Shown in pieces: positions 17,384 through 26,727 of a stretch of 64,000 nucleotides of DNA. This stretch comes from Pseudomonas fluorescens Q2-87 (GTDB lineage Bacteria > Pseudomonadota > Gammaproteobacteria > Pseudomonadales > Pseudomonadaceae). Within the stretch, counting starts at the first letter, position 1. Each line of letters begins with the position of its first letter. The stretch is from NCBI RefSeq assembly GCF_000281895.1, contig NZ_CM001558.1, positions 2,484,556 through 2,548,555 of the forward strand. The letters run 5' to 3'. The notes under the pieces are model-generated. The model saw nothing but the letters and a program-made list of their open reading frames with translations, was not told the origin of the DNA and did no database searches. Made by a program: the position numbers and the translations under genes.

Positions 17384-18085
17384 ATGAGCGCTTCAAAACC
17401 TCAGCCAGATACCTCGGCAATCCCAATGATGAAAGTCCACGACTGGTTCGATGGCCCGTACCCCGCCCGCGTACGCATTGCCCTGGCGGAAAAAGGCCTG
17501 CTTTCGCGCGTCGAATTTGTCCCGGTGGATTTGTGGAAAGGCGAGCACAAGAAACCAGCGTTTCTGGCGATCAATTATTCCGGGACGCTACCGGTGCTGG
17601 AGTTGAACGACGGCACGCTCATTGCCGAGTGCACCGCCATTACCCAGTACCTGGATGCGCTGGATGGCAGCCCCACGCTTACCGGCGAAACGCCGGTCGA
17701 GAAGGGCGTCATCCACATGATGACCAAACGTGCCGAAATCGAATTTCTCGATGCGGTCAGTGTGTACTTCCATCACGCCACCGCCGGGCTGGGGCCGGAG
17801 GTCGAGCTTTATCAGCACCCCGAGTGGGGCGGTCGGATGCGCGACAAGGCCATCCGAGGCATGCACTATTTCGACAACTTGCTCGAAACCCAACCCTTCA
17901 TTGCCGGCGACAAATTCTCGATGGCCGATATAGCGGTCCTGGGCGGCATGATCTTCGCCTCCCTGGTGAAACTGCCGGTGCCTGAGGAATGTGAAGCCTT
18001 GCGCGCGTGGCACGCCCGGATGCAGGAGCGTCCCAGCGTGCAGCAATGGCGGGCGATGGTTGAGCGTGGCGCACCGCAAAACTAG
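17384..18085 (+). CDS. Glutathione S-transferase family protein
   Basis: A 233-residue GST. The N-terminal thioredoxin-like domain contains DWFDGPYPARVRIALAEKGL, GTLPVLELNDG and the glutathione-binding ECTAITQYLDAL. The helical C-terminal domain contains FIAGDKFSMADIAVLGGMIF. It conjugates or isomerises electrophilic compounds in the cytoplasm. The start at 17384 has AGG eight bases upstream; a GTG three codons earlier overlaps the operator. It is under the divergent TetR protein and overlaps the convergent yfcF gene by four bases. Confidence 0.88.
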   Translation: MSASKPQPDTSAIPMMKVHDWFDGPYPARVRIALAEKGLLSRVEFVPVDLWKGEHKKPAFLAINYSGTLPVLELNDGTLIAECTAITQYLDALDGSPTLTGETPVEKGVIHMMTKRAEIEFLDAVSVYFHHATAGLGPEVELYQHPEWGGRMRDKAIRGMHYFDNLLETQPFIAGDKFSMADIAVLGGMIFASLVKLPVPEECEALRAWHARMQERPSVQQWRAMVERGAPQN

Positions 18086-18714
18086 ATCGCAGGACGCAGC
18101 AGGCCGACCCACTCCTGTACGGTGGGTCGTTGCCATTGACGCTGCGCGTATTCCACCAGCGCGGTGGGCAAGGCGTCGCCGTTGAGTATCAACCGGTTGA
18201 GCATCAATGCCAGGTCGACATCGGCAATCGACCATTGGCCGAACAGGTACTCCGGGCTGTCCGCCAGCAGTGCTTGTGCGGCACCGATCAGCTTGCGCGT
18301 CGCCGACTCGGCAGCGGGTGATAGAGGCCCGGACTTGAGACCATAGAACACCACCATTGTGGATCGCTCCTGGCGAATGGGCAGCAGGTCACTGCGCAGC
18401 CACGCCTGGACTTGCCGTGCCTTCGCGCGCTGCCGGTGGTCTTTTGGGTAAACCGGTATCAGCGGAAAAACATCGTCCAGATACTCAGTGATCGCCGACG
18501 ACTCGGACAAGGCGAAGTCGCCATGTACGAGCGTGGGGACCCGCTGGGTCAGGGAGAGGCTGGCATAATCCTCGGCCTGGTTTTCGAGGGTGTCGAGGTC
18601 CAACGGAGTCATGTCGAATTCGATGCCCTTTTCGCGAAGTGCCACGAAAGCCGACAGGGCGTAAGGGCTGGTGAACTGGGCATCGACGTACAAGCGCAGG
18701 CGGGCATTATTCAC
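18082..18714 (-). CDS. yfcF: Glutathione transferase YfcF
   Basis: A 210-residue protein closely resembling Escherichia coli YfcF. Shared segments include SPYALSAFVALREKG, TQRVPTLVHGDFALSESSAI, RARQIQAWLRSDLMPIR-like QVQAWLRSDLLPIRQER and IADVDLALMLNRLILNGD. YfcF has GST and peroxide-linked activity. It is convergent with the TetR-controlled GST gene, and the two stop codons share the palindrome CTAGATC region. No strong promoter was picked in the gap upstream (18715-18885). Confidence 0.9.
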   Translation of the reverse strand: MNNARLRLYVDAQFTSPYALSAFVALREKGIEFDMTPLDLDTLENQAEDYASLSLTQRVPTLVHGDFALSESSAITEYLDDVFPLIPVYPKDHRQRAKARQVQAWLRSDLLPIRQERSTMVVFYGLKSGPLSPAAESATRKLIGAAQALLADSPEYLFGQWSIADVDLALMLNRLILNGDALPTALVEYAQRQWQRPTVQEWVGLLRPAI

Positions 18715-18885
18715 GGGTTCATCTCCATATGCAGGAAGGAGACACGCTACGGGTTCCGAGGCGATAAATAAAATGCATGATTTTCATGGGCGTATTCCTG
18801 GCCGGAATGCGCTGCCAAATGCCTTTATTTGAGCGCAGGTGATTCAGCCTCCGTTCGCATCCCCCCGAAACCCGCCGAGCCCGGC

Positions 18886-19998
18886 TCAGGAATAAACCGG
18901 ATAATCCACATATCCACGCTCATCGCCACCAAAGAAGGTGCTCGGGTCCGCCGAATTAAGGGGCAGCCGGTCGCGAATTCGCCGTGGCAGGTCTGGATTG
19001 GCCAGGAAGGGTCTGCCGAACGCAATGATGTCTGCGCGACCGTCGATCAGCGCCTGTTCCGCTGTCTCGGGGTCATAGCCACCGGCGATCATCAACACAC
19101 CGTCCCATGCCGCGCGCAACTGGCCGATGATTTCATCCCAGCGCGGATCGAAGTGCTCGTCCTTGACGGTGCCAACCACGGCGGGCTCGACGAGGTGCAG
19201 ATAGGCCAGCTTCCATTGATTCAGCGAACTCACGATGTAGCCGAATGTCGCCTGAGGTGTTTCATCGCCCATGCCCATGAAGCGTCCCATCGGCGTGAGG
19301 CGTACGCCTACCCGTTCTGCGCCCACTTCATCGATGACGGCGGCGACCACTTCCAGTAGCAACCGTGCGCGGTTTTCCAGGTTTCCGCCGTAGGCATCCT
19401 CGCGCTGGTTACTGTTGCTGTTGATGAATTGGTCCAGCAGGTAACCGTTGCCTGCATGAATTTCCACGCCGTCCATTCCTGCATCGAGCGCATTGCGCGC
19501 GGCCCGGCGGTAGTCGTGGATGATGTCGACAATCTCAGGGGCTTGCAGTGCTCGTGGCACCGGTACGTCGCTCCAGACCCCATTGCCATCCGCGTCGACG
19601 ATGAACGTCTTGCCCGGCACCGGCAGTGCGCTTGGGGCAACCGGGCTTGCGTTGTCGGGTTGAAAGCTTGGATGGGACACACGGCCCACATGCCAGAGTT
19701 GCATGAAGATCAGGCCACCGTCCTTGTGCACTTGGCTGCTGACTTCACGCCAGGCTTGCACCTGTTCGGCGCTGTAGATGCCCGGCGTCCAGGCATAGCC
19801 CTGGCCCTGCCGGGAGATTTGCGTCGCCTCGGTAATGATCAACGCGGCGCTCGCACGCTGACGGTAATACTCGGCGTTCATGGCCGTTGGAACGTCGCCC
19901 GGTTGCCCGGCGCGAGAGCGTGTCAGCGGCGCCATCGCCACGCGATGAGGAAGTGTGAAGGGGCCCATTGCGATAGGTTGGAACAGATGCTGAGTCAT
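18886..19998 (-). CDS. Old Yellow Enzyme-family FMN oxidoreductase (NemA/xenobiotic reductase-like)
   Basis: A 370-residue FMN-dependent ene-reductase. The start LFQPIAMGPFTLPHRVAMAPLTRSRA, the substrate-binding HxxN pair in VEIHAGNGYLLDQF, and GGNLENRARLLLEVV are characteristic of the NemA/OYE family. It reduces activated C=C bonds or nitro compounds using NAD(P)H. Its promoter region carries GTTGCG-TGAA-GCGCAAC at 20118-20134. The same motif lies upstream of the molybdenum hydroxylase operon and the MFS gene, so the three units may be co-regulated. Confidence 0.88.
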   Translation of the reverse strand: MTQHLFQPIAMGPFTLPHRVAMAPLTRSRAGQPGDVPTAMNAEYYRQRASAALIITEATQISRQGQGYAWTPGIYSAEQVQAWREVSSQVHKDGGLIFMQLWHVGRVSHPSFQPDNASPVAPSALPVPGKTFIVDADGNGVWSDVPVPRALQAPEIVDIIHDYRRAARNALDAGMDGVEIHAGNGYLLDQFINSNSNQREDAYGGNLENRARLLLEVVAAVIDEVGAERVGVRLTPMGRFMGMGDETPQATFGYIVSSLNQWKLAYLHLVEPAVVGTVKDEHFDPRWDEIIGQLRAAWDGVLMIAGGYDPETAEQALIDGRADIIAFGRPFLANPDLPRRIRDRLPLNSADPSTFFGGDERGYVDYPVYS

Positions 19999-20113
19999 GC
20001 GGTGTCTCCAGTTTTGGATGCAGAAGCAAGTTGGCGTCGGACGTTGGGTCAGGCACCGGATGACTTAAGTTAATCGGCGGGAGGCGGCTTGATAATCCGT
20101 GCAAAGCCCAACA

Positions 20114-20138
20114 CTGCGTTGCGTGAAGCGCAACGCAG
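20114..20138. promoter_or_regulatory. Palindrome CTGCGTTGCG-N5-CGCAACGCAG upstream of the OYE gene
   Basis: A perfect 10-bp inverted repeat with a 5-base loop in the 146-base gap between the OYE start and the molybdenum hydroxylase stop. Its core matches the dyad at 24297-24313 in 15 of 17 bases. It contains T-N11-A, as LysR-type sites do. It could also act as a transcript hairpin at the end of the hydroxylase operon. Confidence 0.45.
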
Positions 20139-20144
20139 GGCAGG

Positions 20145-22382
20145 TCAGGAGGGCTGCTCCGAGCGGGTCAGGGGCAGGTTCAACCAGCGTCGGCCGGTGG
20201 CGTCTGCCACGGCGTTGCCGATGGCGGCGGCCATGGGACCCTGGACGATTTCGGCGGCGCCCAGGAACGGCTGTCCCGGTTGGTCGAGCAGATGAATGTC
20301 AACTTTCCTGGGCACCTGTGCAAAACGCAGGATCGGGTAGCCGCTCCAGTCGTAGCTGCGTATACCCCCGGCGTCATAGGAGACTTTTTCATACAGCGTC
20401 CAACTGGTGGATTGGACGATCCCGCCTTCGACCTGGTTGCGCAGGCCATCGGGATTGACGATCTGGCCGACGTCCACCGCCGTGACCACATGATCGACGT
20501 GTATTTCGCCGGTCTGCGGGTGTACCTGGAGACGTACCGCGATGGCGCAATAGCCCATGATGTTCTTGTACCGAGCAAACGCGAAACCGATACCGGCGCC
20601 AGGTTCGTCGCTTTTTTGCGGCCAGCCAATGGCGTCGCGAACCCGCTCCACCACGGCCCGTGCCCGGGGATCCACCAGGTGGGCCAAGCGCAAGGCAACC
20701 GGGTCGACCCCGGCCCTGGAGGCGAGCTCATCCATACACGCTTCGATCGCGAATATGTTGATGTGCGCACCCAGCGAGCGCATCGCCGAGGTGCGAAACG
20801 GCATCTGCGTGACGAAATTCATGTCGATGCGGGTGGAAGCCAGCTCGTACAGCGGCACGGCGTTGCGATCGCCATCGCCTTCAGGTTGGGCGATGGGCAC
20901 CGAAGGCGCGGACGCGAACGGTCGAGCCAGCAGTCGCGCCGGCAGCAGTCGTCCGGCATTGACGATGCGTTCGTTGTGCGGCGTCGTCCACAGTTCGTAG
21001 TGCCAGTCCTGCAATCGACCTTGCGCATCCAGGTTGGCGTCGACCTCGGTGACCATCGCCGAGCTGTATGGCTCCCAGAGGTTTTCCTGCTCGCGCATCC
21101 ATTGGACCCGGATCGGCATGCCCGGCATTCGCATGGCAATCAACGCGGCGTCGGCCGCCGCATCGTCTGCGCCGTTGTGGCCATAGCAGCCGGAGCCCTC
21201 GGTGTGGATACAGCGAACGCGCTCGGGAGGGAGCCGGACCATCTCGGCGATCCCGGCCCGCAACGGATACACGCCCTGGGTGTGAGTCCACACCGTGAGG
21301 GTGCCGTCCTTGAACCAGGCCACGGCGCAGGACGGGCCGATGGAGCCATGCATCAGGTATTGCTTGGTCACACGGGCCTGGTAGCGAATGTCGGTCGCGC
21401 CCTTGGCCGTGCCTTCATGGCTGATCGGATAGGGCCGTGAGGGCAGGCGCTTGAGCAACGCGTGGATGTCTGCGGATTCGGGTATGGCTTGTCCGCCGCT
21501 CCAGCGCGCCGATTCGTATCCGCTGCGCATCGCTTTGATCGCTTGCCATTCATCCCGCGCCACCACCGCAAGATAATTGCCGTCGCGAATGACCTGCACG
21601 ACCCCGGAGAGCGCTTCGATCGACGCCGCATCAAAGCCCTGCAGGGTACAGCCGGGGCGGGGTGGGCGAATCACCCGAGCGTGCAGCATGCCCGGTAAAC
21701 GGATGTCCTGGACAAACGCGGCGCCACCGCTGACTTTGGCGGGGATATCCAGCCGTTGCAGCGAATGGCCGATCAGTTTGAATGGCATCGCAGGCGGTGC
21801 CGGCGAATCGGATTTGGCGTAGCGATGCAGATCGACGTGCTTGACGGCGTCGGCGTAGGCCATGCGTTGTCCGCTGGGGCCGAGAATGATGCCGTCCCGG
21901 GTCGTCAACAGCGCAGGCGTGACTTCCCAGCTACGCCCCGCCGACTCCAGCAGCAGTTCACGCACTTGCGCCGCCGCGTTGAACAGCGCGGTCCCGCTGT
22001 CGAAAATACTGTGACTGCCGGCGGTGTAGCCTTCGTTGGGTGTCAGCGCCGTGTCGGCGGTGAGCAAGTTGATCGCCGACGGGGAGACTTCCAGGCGTTC
22101 AGCGGCGATTTGCAGCAGAGCAGTCTTGACCCCAGTGCCCAATTCAACCTTGCCGGTGTAGACGGTGATGCCGTCTGGGTCGACGCGGATCCAGGCATCG
22201 AGATAGGGGTTGGTGCGCAGGCTGCCGGGCAGGTCTGGAGCCAGCACCACCGTGCCAAGGGTATCGACTTCGGTGTCCGCCCATGCACGTCGCGCCGCTG
22301 GCGCCAGCGTAAATGCCACCAACAAGGCGCTCCCCCGCAAAAACGCGCGGCGGCTGTAATCGGCGGTTTTAATCCCGGTCAT
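20145..22382 (-). CDS. Molybdenum-hydroxylase large subunit (IorB/NicB-like), Tat-exported
   Basis: About 745 residues of the xanthine dehydrogenase/aldehyde oxidase molybdopterin family, of the isoquinoline 1-oxidoreductase beta type. The N-terminus carries a twin-arginine signal (YSRRAFLRGSALLVAF). The molybdenum-domain segments include GSGCYGHNGADDAAADAAL, MPFRTSAMRSLGAHINIFAIE and a C-terminal FLGAAEIVQGP holding the likely catalytic glutamate. It oxidises an aldehyde or N-heterocycle with water as the oxygen donor and passes electrons through the [2Fe-2S] subunit to the cytochrome. The start at 22382 has GGGAG six bases upstream and overlaps the small-subunit stop (ATGA). The substrate is unknown. 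Confidence 0.87.
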   Translation of the reverse strand: MTGIKTADYSRRAFLRGSALLVAFTLAPAARRAWADTEVDTLGTVVLAPDLPGSLRTNPYLDAWIRVDPDGITVYTGKVELGTGVKTALLQIAAERLEVSPSAINLLTADTALTPNEGYTAGSHSIFDSGTALFNAAAQVRELLLESAGRSWEVTPALLTTRDGIILGPSGQRMAYADAVKHVDLHRYAKSDSPAPPAMPFKLIGHSLQRLDIPAKVSGGAAFVQDIRLPGMLHARVIRPPRPGCTLQGFDAASIEALSGVVQVIRDGNYLAVVARDEWQAIKAMRSGYESARWSGGQAIPESADIHALLKRLPSRPYPISHEGTAKGATDIRYQARVTKQYLMHGSIGPSCAVAWFKDGTLTVWTHTQGVYPLRAGIAEMVRLPPERVRCIHTEGSGCYGHNGADDAAADAALIAMRMPGMPIRVQWMREQENLWEPYSSAMVTEVDANLDAQGRLQDWHYELWTTPHNERIVNAGRLLPARLLARPFASAPSVPIAQPEGDGDRNAVPLYELASTRIDMNFVTQMPFRTSAMRSLGAHINIFAIEACMDELASRAGVDPVALRLAHLVDPRARAVVERVRDAIGWPQKSDEPGAGIGFAFARYKNIMGYCAIAVRLQVHPQTGEIHVDHVVTAVDVGQIVNPDGLRNQVEGGIVQSTSWTLYEKVSYDAGGIRSYDWSGYPILRFAQVPRKVDIHLLDQPGQPFLGAAEIVQGPMAAAIGNAVADATGRRWLNLPLTRSEQPS

Positions 22383-22852
22383 AAAACACTCCCGTTTTGC
22401 CTGGCAACTTGGTTGATCGCGTCGATAATTCGCAAGTGGGTGCCGCAGCGACACAGGTTGCCGGACATGTGTTCTCGGATGGTCTGTTCATCCGGATGAG
22501 GGTTGCTCTCCAGCAATGCCTGCGCACGCATCAGCATCCCGGCGATGCAGTAGCCGCACTGGGCCGCCTGTTTGTCGATGAAGGCCGCTTGCAACGGGCC
22601 GGGATGGTCGGCTGTGCCGAGGCTTTCCACCGTTCGAACCTGCTTGCCGCCAAGGCCTGCGCAAGGGGTCACGCAGGAAAATACAGGCTGGTCATCGACG
22701 ATGACCGTGCAAGCGCCGCATTGTCCCAGGCCGCACCCGTACTTGGCGCCGTTGAGCCCCAGGTGGTTGCGCAGCGCATAGAGCAGCGGCATGTCGGGAT
22801 CGAGGTCCAATGCGTGGGCCGAGCCGTTGACGTTGAGCGTGACTTGGGTCAT
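22379..22852 (-). CDS. [2Fe-2S] small subunit of molybdenum hydroxylase (IorA/NicA-like)
   Basis: A 157-residue ferredoxin-like subunit with two [2Fe-2S] cluster motifs. The N-terminal plant-type cluster is in YGCGLGQCGACTV plus a later cysteine (SCVTP). The C-terminal cluster is in QCGYCIAGM with GNLCRCGTH. It transfers electrons from the molybdenum centre to the acceptor. Its start overlaps the cytochrome stop and its stop overlaps the large-subunit start, so all three are translationally coupled. It has no signal of its own, so it is presumably carried through Tat with the large subunit. Confidence 0.9.
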   Translation of the reverse strand: MTQVTLNVNGSAHALDLDPDMPLLYALRNHLGLNGAKYGCGLGQCGACTVIVDDQPVFSCVTPCAGLGGKQVRTVESLGTADHPGPLQAAFIDKQAAQCGYCIAGMLMRAQALLESNPHPDEQTIREHMSGNLCRCGTHLRIIDAINQVARQNGSVL

Positions 22853-24129
22853 TTCGTCTCCTGACGTATCGCTTCGAGAATGGGGGAAAGGTCGGTCCAG
22901 GCTTGCTCGGGTCTGGCTTGCCGGCGCAGGTAGGCGGCGATTGCGCTGAGTTGAGCGTCGTCGAGACTGTCGGCGAACGGCGGCATCACCGGTCCCGGAC
23001 TGCCTGGCGTTGCGGGGATGCCTTCGAGCACGGTCTTGAGGAAATTGCGCGGGCTCGGCGCTTGCAGGGTTGAGGTACGATCCAACGGCGGACGCTCGTC
23101 GATTTCGCGCATCGGTGCGGCCGGCCCATGGCAGCCGGCACAGGCGCTGGCGAACAGCAGGGCGCCAGTGGTTTGATCGGCGGTCTCGATATTTTTGGCG
23201 CCGGGTTGGATCTCGGTGACGGCAGCCCTGGCGGGAAGACTCAGCAGGTACTCGGCGATTGCCTCTGCGTCGCCGACCGGCAAGCGCGCCAGGCTGAGGC
23301 TGACCGGACGCATCGGGCCGGCAGCAGTCCCATGTCCATCCACCACTTCGCCGCGCAGGTAGTTCACCAGTTGTTCGTTGTTCCACCCATTGGCGCGACG
23401 GCTCATGCCCAGCAGCGAAGGCGCGTCCCAGCCATCCACGGATCCGCCGGCCAGGCTTTCGCCGGACTTCTCGGCACCGATCAGGTTCAGCGGGGAATGA
23501 CAGCCCGCGCAATGGCCGGGGCCTTCGACCAGGTAGCGCCCGCGGTTCCATGCCTCGGATTGCTGCGCCACTGGCGTCAATGGCTGTCCGTGCAGGAACA
23601 GCAAATTCCAGAACGACACCAGCGGCCGGATGTTCATCGGGAAATTCATACGGTTTTGCCGGGCCGGGGAGTGCACGGCCGGGCCGCTCATCAAATACCC
23701 ATAGGCGTCGGCAATGTCGCCCGCCGTCATGCGCCGGTAATGAACGTACGGGAACGCCGGATACAGGAAGTGGCCATCGCGGGCGATTCCTTCACGCATC
23801 GCCCGCTCGAACGCCGGCAATGACCATTGGCCAATGCCCGTCTGCGGATCGGGTGTGAGGTTTGTGCTGTAGAGCGTGCCGAACGGCGTCACCAGAGGCA
23901 ACCCTCCGGCCATGTACGGACCGCCGGGGCGCGTATGGCAGACCGCACAATCACCCGCTTCGACGACTCGCGCACCGCGTTGCAACTGCGCGGCATCGAA
24001 CGTTCGCGGGCGCTCGATGGGCGCAATCGCCGGGCGCCACATCAGCAGGGCGGCACCGATCGCGCCTATCGAAGCCAGGACCGCGACGCCGATCCATAGC
24101 GGCCTGGACCTCATGGAAATGCCCATCAT
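22849..24129 (-). CDS. Membrane-anchored tri-heme cytochrome c
   Basis: About 426 residues with one N-terminal membrane segment (PLWIGVAVLASIGAIGAALLM) and three haem c sites: CAVCH, CAGCH (before SPLNLIG) and CAGCH (before GPAAPM). It is the usual electron acceptor of periplasmic molybdenum hydroxylases and alcohol dehydrogenases and passes electrons to the respiratory chain. The start at 24129 has GGA six bases upstream; the much longer reading to 24399 runs into the divergent promoter. It is the first gene of the three-gene operon. Confidence 0.88.
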   Translation of the reverse strand: MMGISMRSRPLWIGVAVLASIGAIGAALLMWRPAIAPIERPRTFDAAQLQRGARVVEAGDCAVCHTRPGGPYMAGGLPLVTPFGTLYSTNLTPDPQTGIGQWSLPAFERAMREGIARDGHFLYPAFPYVHYRRMTAGDIADAYGYLMSGPAVHSPARQNRMNFPMNIRPLVSFWNLLFLHGQPLTPVAQQSEAWNRGRYLVEGPGHCAGCHSPLNLIGAEKSGESLAGGSVDGWDAPSLLGMSRRANGWNNEQLVNYLRGEVVDGHGTAAGPMRPVSLSLARLPVGDAEAIAEYLLSLPARAAVTEIQPGAKNIETADQTTGALLFASACAGCHGPAAPMREIDERPPLDRTSTLQAPSPRNFLKTVLEGIPATPGSPGPVMPPFADSLDDAQLSAIAAYLRRQARPEQAWTDLSPILEAIRQETK

Positions 24130-24296
24130 GAGCATTCCAGGCGCCAGGCAGGCGCGATGAACATTGAGAATGGATTCGAGGTCATGAACGGCTCCTTGGG
24201 CAACCGGGGAAGGGCGCCGATGGGAAGTCCTGCGCCGAGTGCCCAAGGGTAGAGAAGAGCCGCGCGCCGGAGTATCAGCGGATCGCGCAAAGGCCC

Positions 24297-24313
24297 GTTG
24301 CGCCAAGCGCAAC
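24297..24313. promoter_or_regulatory. Dyad GTTGCG-CCAA-GCGCAAC in the divergent cytochrome/MFS promoter region
   Basis: This 17-base dyad matches the one at 20118-20134 except at two spacer bases. Partial copies (GCGTTGCG, TGCGTTGCC) follow at about 24321-24352. It lies in the 296-base gap between the divergent cytochrome and MFS genes. The LysR protein encoded at 25726 is the natural candidate to bind it. No gene is visible in 24130-24425. Confidence 0.5.
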
Positions 24314-24425
24314 ACCGCTGGCGTTGCGTGCCGCGCATCACTGCGTTGCCGGTGCGATGGATTCTCGCAACTGACGGCGGCCCTTAGCCTTGGCATCACT
24401 TTCCCGAACCTACCGAGGTGTCATC

Positions 24426-25625
24426 ATGCTCATGGGCAATCCCGCAGCGACGGCCAAGGCCGAACAATCCGCATCACTTTCCGGCCTGATGGTCGCGTTC
24501 CTGGCGTTCTGCTGCGGCGCGGTCGTGGCCAATCTCTATTACGCCCAGCCGATTGTCGAACTGATCGCGCCGCAGATCGGCCTGTCCAGCGCCAATGCGA
24601 GCCTGATCGTGTCATTGACCCAATTTGGCTACGCACTGGGCCTGTTGTTGCTGGTGCCGCTGGCTGACCTTGCGGAGAACCGGCGCCTGGTGGTGGGCTT
24701 CACACTCGCGTCGAGCGTTGCCCTGTTGTGTGCCGGGCTGACGCATTCGCCGTCGATATTCCTCGTATTGTCATTGCTGATCGGCCTCACATCGGTCGCG
24801 GTGCAGATCCTGGTGCCGCTGGCGGCGCACCTGGCGCCTGAAGCGACCCGTGGCCGCGTGGTGGGCAACATCATGAGCGGCCTGTTGCTGGGCATCCTGC
24901 TGTCGCGTCCGCTGTCGAGCCTGCTGGTCAACGTGTTCGGCTGGCGCGGGGTGTTCTTCAGTGCGGCGGCACTGATGGCCGTCATCGCGATGATCACTGC
25001 GGTTGCGTTGCCGCGCCGCGTGCCGACGCATCGGGCGACTTACGCGGCGCTGATCGGCTCGGTGTTCGCGCTGGCTCGGCGCCATTCGGTCCTGCGTCAA
25101 CGTTCGTTGTACCAGGGATTGTTGTTCGCCAGCTTCAGCCTGTTCTGGACCCTCGCACCCATCGAGCTGATGCGTCATCACGGCTTCAGCCAGGTGCAGA
25201 TTGCGATTTTTGCCCTGGTGGGCGCCGTCGGTGCCGTGGCGGCGCCTATCGCCGGACGCCTTGCCGATGCCGGCCATGGCCGTCGCGGAACACTGGTCGC
25301 GCTGCTGTTGGCGCCGGTCTCCTTGTTGATCGCTGCGCTGCCCGGCAGTGGTTACATCTGGCTTGTGGTGTGCGCGGTGCTGCTGGATTTCGCCGTCCAA
25401 CTGAACATGGTGCTGGGCCAGCGCGAGGTGTATTCCATCGACCCGCACAGCCGGGCCCGATTGAATGCGGTGTACATGACCAGCATCTTCGTCGGAGGTG
25501 CCTTGGGATCGTTGGTGGCGAGCCCGCTCTATGAGCATTTCGGCTGGAGCCACTCGGCGATGGCAATCGCCGTGCTGCCTGCCTTGGCCCTGGTGATATT
25601 CATGAGCCGCAAGGCAGATGCCTGA
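24426..25625 (+). CDS. Major facilitator superfamily transporter
   Basis: A 399-residue, 12-helix MFS carrier. Segments include FCCGAVVANLYYAQPI, the loop 2-3 motif ADLAENRRL and GRVVGNIMSGLLLGILLSRPL, typical of a drug- or metabolite-exporting subgroup (YnfM/arabinose efflux-like). The start at 24426 has GAGG seven bases upstream. It is divergent from the molybdenum hydroxylase operon and followed by a LysR gene. It may move the hydroxylase substrate or product across the inner membrane. Confidence 0.86.
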   Translation: MLMGNPAATAKAEQSASLSGLMVAFLAFCCGAVVANLYYAQPIVELIAPQIGLSSANASLIVSLTQFGYALGLLLLVPLADLAENRRLVVGFTLASSVALLCAGLTHSPSIFLVLSLLIGLTSVAVQILVPLAAHLAPEATRGRVVGNIMSGLLLGILLSRPLSSLLVNVFGWRGVFFSAAALMAVIAMITAVALPRRVPTHRATYAALIGSVFALARRHSVLRQRSLYQGLLFASFSLFWTLAPIELMRHHGFSQVQIAIFALVGAVGAVAAPIAGRLADAGHGRRGTLVALLLAPVSLLIAALPGSGYIWLVVCAVLLDFAVQLNMVLGQREVYSIDPHSRARLNAVYMTSIFVGGALGSLVASPLYEHFGWSHSAMAIAVLPALALVIFMSRKADA

Positions 25626-25725
25626 TCAACAGGCACCGAGGAGCCCGGCGAAGCACGGTCCTGCGAGACGGCGAGCGAACGGTGAGGCACAATCAGCCCC
25701 GTTCCTTTTCGACCGGACTCCGCTT

Positions 25726-26640
25726 ATGGACAAGTTGCTGGCATTGAAGATGTTTGTTGAAACCGTGCGTTGCGGTGGTTATTCCTCTGCGGCGCGCAAA
25801 CTCGGGATCTCCACGTCTTCGGTGACTCGCCAGGTGGCGGGGCTGGAAAGCGAGCTGGGCGCCAGCCTCCTCAACCGCACGACCCGCAACACCAGCGTGA
25901 CCGTCGCCGGGCAAGCCTACTTTGATAAAGCCGTGGCTATCCTGGAGGCCATCGATGAAGCCGACGCTGTGGTCGCCGACCGCGGCAGCGAGGCGCAAGG
26001 ACATCTGCGAATCAGTGTCCCCGTCGAGTTTGGCCGGCGAATCATCGCGCCGCATCTGGACCAACTGCTCGACCGCCATCCGGGACTGGAGATCAGCGTA
26101 TCGTTGAGCGATCAGGTCGGTGACCTGTTGAGCGAGCAGATCGATGTGTCGGTGCGCCTCGGTTCGTCGGTGGTCAGCGAGGACATCGTCAGCAAACGGG
26201 TCGGGACTTTCCAGCGCTGGGTTGTTGCCAGCCCGGATTACCTCGGTCGTCACGCAATGCCGGCGCATCCCCATGATTTGCTCGGGCATCAGTGCCTGCG
26301 CTTCGATTACGGCGGATCGCATCAACACTGGACCTTCCAGGGCGACGAGCAAACCCTCCAGCTCAACGTGCACGGCCGGCTGCAAAGCAACAACGCCGAC
26401 ATCCTGCGCGAGGCGGCCATCGCGGGTGGCGGGGTGGCCCTCCTGGCCGACTGGCTGGTACGCGATGACGTTGCCGCAGGCCGGCTGACACGCTTGCTGG
26501 AACATTACGAAGTCAATCCCGGCAGTGCGAGCAGTTGCATCAATGCGCTGTATTTGCCCAATCACCGAGGTTCCAGTCGCATCAATGTGTTCATCGATTT
26601 TCTTGGGGAGATCCTGGGTGCTGGTGGGCTGGAGCAGTGA
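25726..26640 (+). CDS. LysR-family transcriptional regulator
   Basis: A 304-residue LysR regulator of the DsdC/YafC-like group. The N-terminal helix-turn-helix is in CGGYSSAARKLGISTSSVTRQVAGLESELGASLLNRTTRNTSVT-type sequence, and the effector domain begins at GHLRISVPVEFGR. It lies 100 bases after the MFS gene in the same direction. It probably controls the MFS gene, the molybdenum hydroxylase operon and perhaps the OYE gene. It is convergent with the CitMHS gene. Confidence 0.9.
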   Translation: MDKLLALKMFVETVRCGGYSSAARKLGISTSSVTRQVAGLESELGASLLNRTTRNTSVTVAGQAYFDKAVAILEAIDEADAVVADRGSEAQGHLRISVPVEFGRRIIAPHLDQLLDRHPGLEISVSLSDQVGDLLSEQIDVSVRLGSSVVSEDIVSKRVGTFQRWVVASPDYLGRHAMPAHPHDLLGHQCLRFDYGGSHQHWTFQGDEQTLQLNVHGRLQSNNADILREAAIAGGGVALLADWLVRDDVAAGRLTRLLEHYEVNPGSASSCINALYLPNHRGSSRINVFIDFLGEILGAGGLEQ

Positions 26641-26727
26641 TTGCTCCGCTGGAGTATCTTGCACCGGGTCGGGTGCGGCCAGGTCTGGGCCGAAGGCCGC
26701 TCTCGAGTGCATCGGCTGGCACTGTTC

